From assembly GCF_002806995.1 (NCBI RefSeq), contig NZ_NIHE01000004.1, positions 124,001-188,000 on the forward strand: a DNA stretch of 64,000 bases, given 5' to 3'. Of the stretch, positions 19,185 to 28,161 are shown piece after piece. The DNA is from Confluentibacter lentus (lineage in GTDB: Bacteria > Bacteroidota > Bacteroidia > Flavobacteriales > Flavobacteriaceae). Numbering within the stretch: the stretch's first letter is position 1; each line of letters starts with the position of its first letter. A program made the position numbers and the translations under genes. The notes beneath the pieces are model-generated. The model searched no databases. It saw only the letters and a list, made by a program, of their open reading frames with translations, and had not been told where the DNA came from.

Positions 19185-20177
19185 ATGATGAATTTCACCT
19201 TAATTGTTTGTACATATTTGCGGACACAACCACTGTTTAATTTATTACAGTCGGTCGCAAAACAAACGGTATATCCGAATGAAATTCTCATTATTGATGG
19301 TTCTACTAACAATGAAACAGAGCATATTTTAAAACAAAACCCATTTAAAAATCTAAAATATTATAAAGTAGGCGATGACCATAGGGGCTTAACCAAGCAA
19401 CGAAATTTTGGTATTAAGCATGTTGCCGAGTCTTCAGAAATAGTCTGTTTTTTAGATGATGATATTATTTTAAAACCAACCTATTTTGAAGCTTTAATAA
19501 AAACATATGATGAAAAACCAGATGCATTAGCGGTTGGTGGTTATATTACAAATGAAATAACATGGGAACCATCAGACAATAAAAACAATCCGAATAAATT
19601 TTATTATGATGGTTGGATGCGTGATGAACCGTTAAGGTTTAAAATGAGGCGAAAATTTGGCTTGCAACCGGATGTTGCCCCAGGTTTTATGCCCACGTTT
19701 TCACATGGCAGACCACTTGAATTTTTGCCTCCTTCTTGTAAAATATATATGGTTGAACAATTGAATGGCGGTGTTTCATCTTACAAAAAACATGTTTTTG
19801 ATACAATATCATTTTCAATATATTTTTTTGGTTATGGTTTATATGAGGATACTGAGTTTGCCTTAAGAGTAGCAAAAATCGGAAAATTATATTTAAACAC
19901 CAATGCACAATTATATCATTACCATGATGGTTCCGGACGTCCAAACTCCTTTAGATATGGTAAAATGGTCATTAGAAATGGCTGGTATGTTTGGCGAATA
20001 AAGTATCCAAAACCTATATTTAAAGCACGACTAAAGTGGCATGCTACGGCAATTTTGTTAACAAAAATAAGACTCCTTAATGCTATAACTACGTCAAATA
20101 GAAAAGAAGCTTTAAAAGAAAGTTTTGGACGTATTGTTGGCTGGTTTTCTCTTATATTTAGCAAACCTAAAATGTAA
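19185..20177 (+). CDS. Family 2 glycosyltransferase
   Basis: This 330-residue enzyme starts MMNFTLIVCTYLRTQPL after a short TAA triplet run that ends in ATGATG. Motifs are EILIIDGSTNNET, the VCFLDDDIILKP metal site, and a GYGLYEDTEFALRV acidic segment. The C-terminal 80 residues are Arg/Lys-rich with hydrophobics. It is a standard inverting GT2 of the repeat-unit assembly pathway, and its donor is unknown. Confidence 0.88.
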   Translation: MMNFTLIVCTYLRTQPLFNLLQSVAKQTVYPNEILIIDGSTNNETEHILKQNPFKNLKYYKVGDDHRGLTKQRNFGIKHVAESSEIVCFLDDDIILKPTYFEALIKTYDEKPDALAVGGYITNEITWEPSDNKNNPNKFYYDGWMRDEPLRFKMRRKFGLQPDVAPGFMPTFSHGRPLEFLPPSCKIYMVEQLNGGVSSYKKHVFDTISFSIYFFGYGLYEDTEFALRVAKIGKLYLNTNAQLYHYHDGSGRPNSFRYGKMVIRNGWYVWRIKYPKPIFKARLKWHATAILLTKIRLLNAITTSNRKEALKESFGRIVGWFSLIFSKPKM

Positions 20178-20185
20178 TATTAGAA

Positions 20186-20959
20186 TTGAAAAGATTAATA
20201 TTTAATTTGTTGCCAAATTCTTTAAGAGAAAGAATTAAACTTAATTATTATAATATAAAGAATAACAAATTTTCTTTTGCATTACAAAATGGTCATTATG
20301 TAACTAAGGAAGGGGATTCTTGGGAAGTCATAACAAGAAAACCATTATATTTCATTGTAAAAGATATCGAGAGATATGAAAAATATTATAAAGTAAAAAT
20401 CAACGACATTGTAATTGATGCCGGAGCAAATGAGGGGGCTCTTTCTGTCGTCTATTCTCAAAAAATTGGTAATAGAGGTAAAGTTTTTGCCTTTGAACCA
20501 GATTCGATAAATGTAGAAATGCTTAAAAGTAATTTGTCTTTAAATAAAAAGTATAGTAATATAGACCTTGTAGAGATGGGCTTATGGAACAAAAAAGATA
20601 TAATAGATTTTTTTGAAGCAGGTTCAGTCGGTTCATCAGTTTTTTATGAAGATAAAAAGTCTAAAAAAGTTGCCATTCAAACAATATCTATCGATAATTT
20701 TATGAGTTTACAAAAAATTAATCATTTAAACTTTGTTAAAATGGATATTGAAGGAGCTGAAATTGAGGCTTTGGAAGGAGCAATTAAGTCAATAGATAAG
20801 TATAAACCAGATTTTGCAATTGCTAGTTACCATATAATAAATAATAAGCCGACCTATATTGCAGTAGAAGATTTTTTTAGGAAAATAGATTATCCATATA
20901 AGACAGAATTTTTTAAAGATGGTGAAATAATAACATATGCGGGGAAAAGTATAAAATAA
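20186..20959 (+). CDS. FkbM-family methyltransferase
   Basis: This 257-residue protein has DIVIDAGANEGALSVVYS (SAM loop), VFAFEPDS, and FVKMDIEGAEIEALEGA, the clearest FkbM signature of the three in this window. The start is a TTG at 20186, giving MKRLIFNLLPNSLRERI, since no in-frame ATG precedes the SAM loop sensibly. The gene is AT-rich compared with its neighbours. It probably methylates a sugar hydroxyl in the glycan. Confidence 0.85.
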   Translation: MKRLIFNLLPNSLRERIKLNYYNIKNNKFSFALQNGHYVTKEGDSWEVITRKPLYFIVKDIERYEKYYKVKINDIVIDAGANEGALSVVYSQKIGNRGKVFAFEPDSINVEMLKSNLSLNKKYSNIDLVEMGLWNKKDIIDFFEAGSVGSSVFYEDKKSKKVAIQTISIDNFMSLQKINHLNFVKMDIEGAEIEALEGAIKSIDKYKPDFAIASYHIINNKPTYIAVEDFFRKIDYPYKTEFFKDGEIITYAGKSIK

Positions 20960-20967
20960 ATTTGTTA

Positions 20968-22086
20968 ATGAAATTTTTAATCATAACACATGTTCCTCAT
21001 AAAAAACCAAATAATCAATGGTTTGCATATGCCCCCTATGTACTAGAAATGAATATATGGTTAAAGTATGTTGATGAGGTAACTATCGTAGCTCCTTTGG
21101 TTTCTGGTACTATATCAGACATAGAACTAGCGTACCAACATAAAGATGTTAGGTTTACACAAATTCCATCCATTGCATTTACTTCAATAAAGAAAACAAT
21201 AAGCTCATTATTTAAACTTCCAGTAATACTGTTTGAGATATTTAAAGCTTGCCAAAAAGTCGACCATATTCATTTGCGATGCCCCGGTAATATAGGGCTG
21301 TTAGGATGCTTGGTTCAGATTTTTTTTCCGAATACACCAAAAACTGCTAAATATGCGGGTAATTGGGACCCAAATGCGAAACAACCATTAAGTTATAAGT
21401 TTCAAAAGTGGATTTTAAATAATACTTTTTTAACTAGAAATATGCATGTTTTGATATATGGAAATTGGAAAAACCAAACTAAAAACATCAAACCTTTTTT
21501 TACGGCCACTTATAAGAATTCTGAAATTGAAAAGCCTCTTGAAAGGGATTATTCTGGGCATTTACAATGTGTTTTTTTGGGTAGTTTGGTAGAAGGGAAA
21601 CGACCTCTGTTAGCGATTCAAATAATTGAAGCTTTACACGAACAAGGTAAACAGGTGTCTTTAGATATTTATGGGGATGGTGTTTTAAGGGAAGTGTTGC
21701 AAAAGTATATTAATGATAATAAACTTGAAACAATAGTTATTCTACATGGAAATCAATCTAAAGACCGTATTAAGGCAACGTTGAAACAGGCTCATTTTTT
21801 AATATTAGCGTCTAAATCTGAGGGTTGGCCAAAAGCCATAGCCGAAGCCATGTTTTTTGGTGCTATCCCCATAGCGACCAATATTTCATGTGTGCCTTAT
21901 ATGCTGGATTATGGACGTAGAGGTATTTTAATAGAACCTGATTTAGATAAAGCCATTGCAACTATAAATGAAGCACTAAAAGCTAAAGATTTAAGAACAA
22001 TGTCTAAATTTGGTATGGAATGGTCCCAACAATTTACATTGGATTATTTTGAGGCTGAAATTAAAAAACTACTGGTCCGTTCATGA
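20968..22086 (+). CDS. Family 4-like glycosyltransferase
   Basis: I prefer the ATG at 20968 to the in-frame TTG six bases earlier. The protein of 372 residues begins MKFLIITHVPHKK. Mid-protein KYAGNWDPNAKQPLSY is followed by CVFLGSLVEGKRPLLAI at the start of the donor domain, LDIYGDGVL, and ILASKSEGWPKAIAEAMF with the E-x7-E motif. The length and layout fit a GT4. It overlaps the following GT by four bases (ATGA). Confidence 0.86.
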   Translation: MKFLIITHVPHKKPNNQWFAYAPYVLEMNIWLKYVDEVTIVAPLVSGTISDIELAYQHKDVRFTQIPSIAFTSIKKTISSLFKLPVILFEIFKACQKVDHIHLRCPGNIGLLGCLVQIFFPNTPKTAKYAGNWDPNAKQPLSYKFQKWILNNTFLTRNMHVLIYGNWKNQTKNIKPFFTATYKNSEIEKPLERDYSGHLQCVFLGSLVEGKRPLLAIQIIEALHEQGKQVSLDIYGDGVLREVLQKYINDNKLETIVILHGNQSKDRIKATLKQAHFLILASKSEGWPKAIAEAMFFGAIPIATNISCVPYMLDYGRRGILIEPDLDKAIATINEALKAKDLRTMSKFGMEWSQQFTLDYFEAEIKKLLVRS

Positions 22087-23159
22087 AGGTATTACAACTC
22101 ATAGATTCACTAGATGCTGGAGGTGCAGAACGAGTAGCTGTTAATTATGCGAATTCTTTAGCAAATCTTATTGAGGCATCCTATTTATGTTCGACAAGGA
22201 AGGAAGGACTGTTAAAAGAAAGTTTGTCAAACCATGTTGCATATCTTTTTCTAAATAGAAAATCTACTTTTGATTTTAAGGCGATTAAAAAGCTTCATGT
22301 TTTTGTCAAAATCAATAAAATTAATATTGTTCACGCACACAGTTCATCCTTTTTTATAGCATCCATTATTAAAATATTAAATCCTAAAATTGCTTTAATA
22401 TGGCATGATCACTATGGTAAAAGTGAATTTTTAAATGATCGTCCAAAATTTGTTTTAACATGGTGCTCAAAATTATTTGACCATATTGTAACGGTTAATA
22501 CGCTATTGCAAAATTGGTCTGAGGAAATATTAGGTGTCAAATCTGTTAGTTATTTGCCCAATTTTGCAACTATAAGCACCATACAGCCCATTACACAATT
22601 ACAAGGGAAAGAAGGCCGCAGAATAGTATGTTTAGCAAATTTAAGAGCTCAAAAAGATCATATTACCTTGCTTGAAGCTTTCAAAACAATTAAAGATAAA
22701 TATCCAGAATGGACAATGCATTTAATTGGTCAAGATTTTAATGATGCTTATTCGTTGTCGGTTAAAACATTCATCAAGAAAAACAATTTGGAAAGTTATG
22801 TTTTTATTTATGGAAGTTGTTCAGATGTTTTCAATATTTTGAGTCAATGCACGATTGGTGTATTAGCTTCAAAATCAGAAGGCTTGCCTTTAGCGTTATT
22901 AGAATATGGTCTAGCAAAATTGCCTGTGGTTGCAACCAATGTGGGCGATTGTAGTAAAGTGATCTCAAATGATGAGGAAGGATTTTTAATCTCGTCTGAA
23001 AATCATAAAGTTTTAGCCGAGGCTTTGCTCATATATATAAATGATTTAGATTTAAGAGTCCAAGTTGGACATAATTTACATTTAAAAGTATTATCAACTT
23101 TTTCACAAGCAAAAGCCATAGAGACACTAATTGAAATTTATAAAACCCATCAAAAATGA
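22083..23159 (+). CDS. Family 4 glycosyltransferase
   Basis: This 358-residue protein has the canonical N-terminal LIDSLDAGGAERVAVNYA loop, then ALIWHDHYGKSEF and IVCLANLRAQKDHITLLEAF opening the second domain. VLASKSEGLPLALLEYGLA carries the acidic pair of the donor site. It is close to the WcaL/PglA-like GT4 group in layout. It overlaps both neighbours by four bases, so translation is coupled with the polymerase gene that follows. Confidence 0.9.
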   Translation: MKVLQLIDSLDAGGAERVAVNYANSLANLIEASYLCSTRKEGLLKESLSNHVAYLFLNRKSTFDFKAIKKLHVFVKINKINIVHAHSSSFFIASIIKILNPKIALIWHDHYGKSEFLNDRPKFVLTWCSKLFDHIVTVNTLLQNWSEEILGVKSVSYLPNFATISTIQPITQLQGKEGRRIVCLANLRAQKDHITLLEAFKTIKDKYPEWTMHLIGQDFNDAYSLSVKTFIKKNNLESYVFIYGSCSDVFNILSQCTIGVLASKSEGLPLALLEYGLAKLPVVATNVGDCSKVISNDEEGFLISSENHKVLAEALLIYINDLDLRVQVGHNLHLKVLSTFSQAKAIETLIEIYKTHQK

Positions 23160-24514
23160 AGTTGTCATTATATTACAAACTCCTCATTTTTCATATTGTT
23201 TTAGCTGTAGGGGTTTTTGTTTTTAAACCATTGGCACTTGCATATTTTTTATTCATTATTGTATTTTTTACTTATAAAATTTTAATGGCTTCAAAAGGAT
23301 ATAAAACATTTTATGTTTTAGTTTCCTGTGCTTATCTTGTAGGTATTGAAGTGTTTTTAAGAATGAATGGTGGCACTGTTTCTTATGAAGCCATCAAATA
23401 TTTGGTCATTCTTTTTACGGTTTTGGGCTTAATTAGTAACAGTTTTTCTAATAAAGCATTGATCTATGTGTTATATGTTTTACTGTTGATCCCGGGGATT
23501 TTTGTTGCGGTTGCCGATTTGGGTTTTGAAACGGATATAAGGAAAGCTATAGCTTTTAACTTAAGTGGTCCTATTTGTTTAGGAATAACCGCTATTTTTT
23601 GTTACAAGCGAACCATCACTTATGGTCAGATAAAAATTATTTTATTGGCCTTGGTGGTTCCATTGGTGAGTATGACGGTTTATTTGTTTTTGTACACCCC
23701 TGATTTGCAAGAAGCTATTACTGGCACGGAATCTAATTTTGCTACATCTGGAGGTTTTGGGCCTAATCAAGTAGCAACGGTTCTGGGCATTGGTATATTT
23801 GTTTTGGCTACACGTTTCTTTATGTCTAAAGAGGGCTTTTTATATCGTTTTATAGATTTGTTATTGCTGGGTATTTTAACATATAGGGCACTCATTACCT
23901 TTAGTCGAGGAGGTGTTATTACGGCTGTTGCTATGATTTTGTTTTTTTTAGGGTTCTATTACTTAAAAGTCAATATTAAAACCAAGTTTCGTTTAAAGTT
24001 TTCATTGTTTTTGTTTTTAGCATTTGTAGCTTTTATTTGGATATATAGTTCTATTCAAACAGGAGGTTTTATTGAAAAGCGCTATGCCAATCAAGATGCT
24101 GCAGGACGAGAGAAGGAAGATGTTACTACTGGGAGAACCGATTTAATTGCTTTTGAATTCAATGAGTTTATAGATAACCCGTTTTTAGGAATTGGTGTTG
24201 GAAAAGTAAAAGAAGAGCGTTTGAATGAAACAGGTGTTGAAGCTGCTTCCCATAACGAAATGAGTCGTATTGTTGCAGAACATGGCTTATTTGGAATATT
24301 TGCTTTCTTAATTTTACTCATAGCCCCTTTGGTTTTGAGGTTGAAAAATAAGTCGAACTTGTTTTTCTATTCTTTTTACTTATTTTGGCTTTTAACTATT
24401 AATCATTCTGCCATGCGCATTGCAGCACCCGCATTTATTTATGGGCTTTGTTTATTAAATATTAGATATGAAACAACTCCTATACATAGGAAATCTGTTA
24501 TCGCAAAGGGGTAA
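23156..24514 (+). CDS. O-antigen polymerase / ligase family membrane protein (Wzy/WaaL-like)
   Basis: This 452-residue integral membrane protein has about eleven hydrophobic segments. A large periplasmic loop lies between roughly residues 305 and 370 and contains GRTDLIAFEFNEFIDNPFLGIGVG followed by ASHNEMSRIVAEHGLFG. This is the PF04932 pattern (the H-N pair in the loop is conserved in the family). Such proteins either polymerise repeat units (Wzy) or ligate glycan to lipid A core (WaaL). Sequence alone cannot separate the two, but its position inside the cluster favours a polymerase. It overlaps the next gene by 47 bases. Confidence 0.82.
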   Translation: MKLSLYYKLLIFHIVLAVGVFVFKPLALAYFLFIIVFFTYKILMASKGYKTFYVLVSCAYLVGIEVFLRMNGGTVSYEAIKYLVILFTVLGLISNSFSNKALIYVLYVLLLIPGIFVAVADLGFETDIRKAIAFNLSGPICLGITAIFCYKRTITYGQIKIILLALVVPLVSMTVYLFLYTPDLQEAITGTESNFATSGGFGPNQVATVLGIGIFVLATRFFMSKEGFLYRFIDLLLLGILTYRALITFSRGGVITAVAMILFFLGFYYLKVNIKTKFRLKFSLFLFLAFVAFIWIYSSIQTGGFIEKRYANQDAAGREKEDVTTGRTDLIAFEFNEFIDNPFLGIGVGKVKEERLNETGVEAASHNEMSRIVAEHGLFGIFAFLILLIAPLVLRLKNKSNLFFYSFYLFWLLTINHSAMRIAAPAFIYGLCLLNIRYETTPIHRKSVIAKG

Positions 24515-25478
24515 AACGCAAACCACTATTGAGACCTTAAGTGAAAATTTAAGAATGGAGGGGTTTACGGTTTACGCGTTTTCTAATAAAATGAATAAGT
24601 TATTACGTTTTGTCGATATGCTTTTGGCTGTTCTAAGCCATGCAAATAAGGTAGATTATGTTTTAATAGATACTTACAGTACCCAAAATTTTTATTATGC
24701 TTTTTTTATCAGTCAGTTATGTAGGCTCTTTAAGCTCAAATACATACCCATATTACATGGGGGAAATTTACCCAATCGATTAAAGGACAATCCCAAATTA
24801 TGTGCTGCGCTATTTAACAATGCCTATAAAAATGTGTCCCCGTCGTTATATATTAAATCCGAATTTGAAAAGCGGGGATATTCCAATATCATCTATATTC
24901 CGAATTCCATAGATATTAAAAACTACCCGTTCAAACAAAGACCTCATGAATCTGTTAACTTACTTTGGTTACGTTCCTTTTCTAAAATATACAACCCATT
25001 TTTGGCCATAAAATTATTAAAGGCTTTAAAAGATGAAGGGCTTCAGGCATCGCTTTGTATGGTTGGGCCGGAAGGTGACGGTGCATTAAAAGAAGCACAA
25101 AATCTAGCTAAAGACTTGCAGGTTGAAGTCAAGTTTACAGGGAAACTATCCAAGGACGCATGGATACATCTATCAGAAGATTATAATATCTTTATCAATA
25201 CCACGAATTTTGATAATATGCCTGTGAGTGTTATGGAGGCTATGGCTTTAGGCTTGCCCGTTGTGTCCACTAATGTGGGTGGCATGTCTTTTTTGATTGA
25301 AAATGGTCAAGATGGGATGTTGGTAAATCCAGATGGCATGGAAGAATTTGTAAACGCGATAACACGTATCATCTCTCATCCAAATGACACTAAAACGATG
25401 GCTTTAAATGCTAGGAAAAGGGTAGAACAATTTGATTGGGAGACCGTTAAACGGGAATGGCATTCACTTTTACGATAG
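24468..25478 (+). CDS. Family 4 glycosyltransferase
   Basis: This 336-residue GT-B protein begins MKQLLYIGNLLSQRGKTQTT. YIPILHGGNLPNRL and NVSPSLYIKSEFEKRGY lie in the first domain, and NLLWLRSFSKIYNPFLAIK starts the second. NTTNFDNMPVSVMEAMALGLPVVSTNVGG holds the donor-site glutamates. The start lies 47 bases inside the polymerase gene. It is the last transferase before a 57-base gap and the initiating enzyme. Confidence 0.88.
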   Translation: MKQLLYIGNLLSQRGKTQTTIETLSENLRMEGFTVYAFSNKMNKLLRFVDMLLAVLSHANKVDYVLIDTYSTQNFYYAFFISQLCRLFKLKYIPILHGGNLPNRLKDNPKLCAALFNNAYKNVSPSLYIKSEFEKRGYSNIIYIPNSIDIKNYPFKQRPHESVNLLWLRSFSKIYNPFLAIKLLKALKDEGLQASLCMVGPEGDGALKEAQNLAKDLQVEVKFTGKLSKDAWIHLSEDYNIFINTTNFDNMPVSVMEAMALGLPVVSTNVGGMSFLIENGQDGMLVNPDGMEEFVNAITRIISHPNDTKTMALNARKRVEQFDWETVKREWHSLLR

Positions 25479-25535
25479 TTTTTTTAGTTAATATAAATTT
25501 CTTACTACCTTTAGGGTCTCTCAATAAAATCCAAA

Positions 25536-26927
25536 ATGTCTCACAAGGGTATCCATTTCAATATTTCAGAACGAAAGGTTCTTTTACGTCTTTTTGATAT
25601 TTTATCTATACTGGTTGTTTTATATTTTATAAGTGGGACGTTTGAGTTTGATTATATAACGATTACCAAAGAAAATTGGGTTTGGGTTTTTGTACTCGTT
25701 ATATACATATCCATATTTGGAACCATTTTTGAACTTTATGATTTACAAAAGTCAAGTAAATTTGAGTTAATCTATGGCAATATTATATTAACGGCTTCCG
25801 TCACGGTATTGTTCTATTTTTTAACACCATTTTTTACACCCATTTTACCAGACAATAGGCTTCAAATACTATATTTTTATTTAGCCATTATTTTGGCGCT
25901 TTTTATGTGGCGCTTTGCTTATGTCACGTTTATTATATCGCCCAGGTTTTATAAAAAAGTATTGATAGTGGGCGAAACATCAAACATTGAAACCATTATT
26001 AAGGCGTTTAACGATTCTGATCCTAATTATAAAATTATAGGGTTTGTTAATTGTGAAATAGATACTACCAAAAGTGTAAGATTTAAAGAAATAAAGGAAT
26101 ATGCCCCAAGTGATATGCTTCAAACAATTAAGGATGAAAACATATCGGAAATTGTTGTTGCGAGTTATAACTCTGAAACCATAACATCCGATATTTATAA
26201 AGATCTTATGACGCTTCTTGAAAGTGGGTTTTCCATAAAAGAATATACTCAGGTCTATGAAGATATGACGCAACGCATACCTGTTCAGTTTGTGGGCAAG
26301 GATTTTTATAAGTATTTCCCATTTAGCAGAAGCAATCAAAACAAAATGTACTTGTTTTTTAATATGTTATTTAACATCGTAATTTCTGTTTTAGGTATTT
26401 TGGTTGGGATTGTTTTGTTGCCAATGATTCTTTTGGGGAATGCTTTTGCCAATAAAGGATCTTTATTTTACATACAAGAGCGAGTCGGCAAAAATGGTCA
26501 CATTTTTAAAATAATTAAATTTAGGACCATGATTAAAAATGCCGAAAAGAATGGTGCTGTTTGGTCTGAAAAAAACGATTCAAGGATTACAAAGTTTGGG
26601 AAATTTATGCGAAATACCAGATTAGATGAAATCCCCCAATTTTTAAATATTTTAAAAGGAGACATGAGTTTGATTGGGCCCAGACCAGAGCGCCCACAAT
26701 TTGTTGGTGAATTGTCGAAAATCCTACCTTTTTATGAAACTAGGCATATGGTTAAGCCTGGGCTTACAGGTTGGGCACAAGTTAATACCAGATACGGCTC
26801 TTGTGTAGATGATAGTCTCCTTAAATTACAATATGATTTATATTATATAAAGCACAGAAGTTTTTTCTTAGATATAAATATTTTAATAAAGACATTAAGC
26901 ACCATGATTTTCTTCAGGGGGCAGTAG
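25536..26927 (+). CDS. Polyprenyl glycosylphosphotransferase (initiating sugar-1-phosphate transferase)
   Basis: This 463-residue WbaP/WcaJ-type enzyme loads the first sugar-1-phosphate onto undecaprenyl phosphate in the inner membrane. Four hydrophobic segments fall in about residues 15-135, then a Rossmann-like domain with KKVLIVGETSNIETI. Next come a re-entrant hydrophobic stretch (about 270-300) and the catalytic core: IIKFRTMIKNAE, NTRLDEIPQFLNILKGDMS, IGPRPERPQF and KPGLTGWAQVN. It is the last gene of the polysaccharide locus. A possible weak promoter (TACCTTTA at 25506) lies in the 57-base gap before it. Confidence 0.92.
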   Translation: MSHKGIHFNISERKVLLRLFDILSILVVLYFISGTFEFDYITITKENWVWVFVLVIYISIFGTIFELYDLQKSSKFELIYGNIILTASVTVLFYFLTPFFTPILPDNRLQILYFYLAIILALFMWRFAYVTFIISPRFYKKVLIVGETSNIETIIKAFNDSDPNYKIIGFVNCEIDTTKSVRFKEIKEYAPSDMLQTIKDENISEIVVASYNSETITSDIYKDLMTLLESGFSIKEYTQVYEDMTQRIPVQFVGKDFYKYFPFSRSNQNKMYLFFNMLFNIVISVLGILVGIVLLPMILLGNAFANKGSLFYIQERVGKNGHIFKIIKFRTMIKNAEKNGAVWSEKNDSRITKFGKFMRNTRLDEIPQFLNILKGDMSLIGPRPERPQFVGELSKILPFYETRHMVKPGLTGWAQVNTRYGSCVDDSLLKLQYDLYYIKHRSFFLDINILIKTLSTMIFFRGQ

Positions 26928-26934
26928 TTGTTGG

Positions 26935-26985
26935 CTGTTAGCTGTTGGGTACTTGGTCTTGGGTTTTAGGCTTTGGGTCGAACTT
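26935..26985. repeat. Quasi-repetitive T/G-rich filler between convergent genes
   Basis: Short units such as GTTGGCTGTTAGCTGTTGGG and TTGGGTTTTAGGCTTTGGG follow one another imperfectly between the convergent initiating-transferase gene and the DUF4105 gene. The tract encodes nothing. It resembles slippage-derived filler and is comparable in style to the tract at 36,445-36,560. Confidence 0.5.
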
Positions 26986-26988
26986 CTA

Positions 26989-28161
26989 TTATCTATTGGA
27001 ATAAAGCTTTATCAAATACAAATACCTTATCATCAAGGCTATTAAAAGAGGAATAAGCCCGATGGCGAATACTTGTACGCCAATGATCCAGTGAAGCGTT
27101 AAAAGACATAAGAGTATCACCAAAAACTTAAGATATTTAATAAACCAACCGCTTGTTTGTTTTTTTAATAGTTGACCTATCATAAAAATATTAAGCACAC
27201 AAGCCCAAAGCAAGTTGTAATTTTGGTGGGTTCCTGTGTGGTCGGTTGCAAACCAAAGTAGCAAAATGACTATGCCAATAAGGCCTGTGATACTGAACAG
27301 AGTAACATCTAACCAAACACTTTGTTTTTTATTTTTAAAATCTTTGTAAGTGATGAAAAGGATAAGTAACCCCATGATGCCAAAAACGAATAGCGGACTT
27401 GTTAAAAAATTTGATGACTCTGGCTTGTCCATTTTTTTATAAAGCACCTTACTTTCTTTTACCAAAGGCTCGCCTGTTTTTTTAATGGTTGCATTTTTAA
27501 AAAAGCTATGGATGTATTTAGGTAAAAACATGTGTTCTTCCGGTGACGCCTTTCTATCAATGACAGAGCCTAATGCCAAATCAATTCCAAAACAGCCCCA
27601 AGAATTTCTATTTAAATTGCTATGTATTAACTCCCTGAATGTTTGTTGTTTAAAATTATTAGGTTCCTTAAATTGAATCGTATTGTTCAAAGTAATGTTA
27701 GTGACATCTTTTATTTTTGTGGCACAATTGTCATAAAAGAAGTCGTATAAATACCGTCTGTTTTCGGGTTTGTAATTGTTGATTAAATAATCAAATAACT
27801 TCTGTTTTTCACTTTGCGACAGATTTAAAACCTGTTCTTCAATGGTTCTGTTTTGTAACACATAACTATTAAAAAAATCCTCATAATAATCTACGCCGAT
27901 TAAGTAATTGAGTTTTCCTTGGGCGAATTTTAAATAAAAATTTGGTGCTGTAAAATCATAAACACCGTAATTAAAAACAAGGTCAGTACCTTTTACCATG
28001 TCTTTTATCCTAAACCCATTATGTCCAAAAGAATCATTCAATGAAGCCCCAGGGCCTACGGTAAGCACGCTTATTTCAGCTTTATCAGACAATATATTTT
28101 GTTGTGAATATGTTGTCTTAACAAATAAAAAAATGAATAAAATAAAGAGTGTTTTTTGCAT
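26989..28161 (-). CDS. DUF4105 (Lnb N-terminal domain) membrane protein
   Basis: This 390-residue protein has a signal peptide ending near TYS-Q (residue 19). A periplasmic DUF4105/PF13387 domain carries a conserved SFGHNGFRI His at 47 and FFYDNCATKI Cys at 146, and about five C-terminal membrane helices follow residue 245. From memory, this family was linked to lipoprotein N-acylation (Lnb) in Bacteroides, with the Cys/His pair catalytic. I did not verify that. The ATG overlaps the stop of the upstream PorV-like gene by one base (TAATG), so the two form an operon. Confidence 0.75.
   Translation of the reverse strand: MQKTLFILFIFLFVKTTYSQQNILSDKAEISVLTVGPGASLNDSFGHNGFRIKDMVKGTDLVFNYGVYDFTAPNFYLKFAQGKLNYLIGVDYYEDFFNSYVLQNRTIEEQVLNLSQSEKQKLFDYLINNYKPENRRYLYDFFYDNCATKIKDVTNITLNNTIQFKEPNNFKQQTFRELIHSNLNRNSWGCFGIDLALGSVIDRKASPEEHMFLPKYIHSFFKNATIKKTGEPLVKESKVLYKKMDKPESSNFLTSPLFVFGIMGLLILFITYKDFKNKKQSVWLDVTLFSITGLIGIVILLLWFATDHTGTHQNYNLLWACVLNIFMIGQLLKKQTSGWFIKYLKFLVILLCLLTLHWIIGVQVFAIGLIPLLIALMIRYLYLIKLYSNR

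Noticed and set aside
25980-26339. Minus-strand open frame of 119 residues opposite the initiating transferase
   Set aside because: It is a shadow of the coding strand and shows no recognisable domain.
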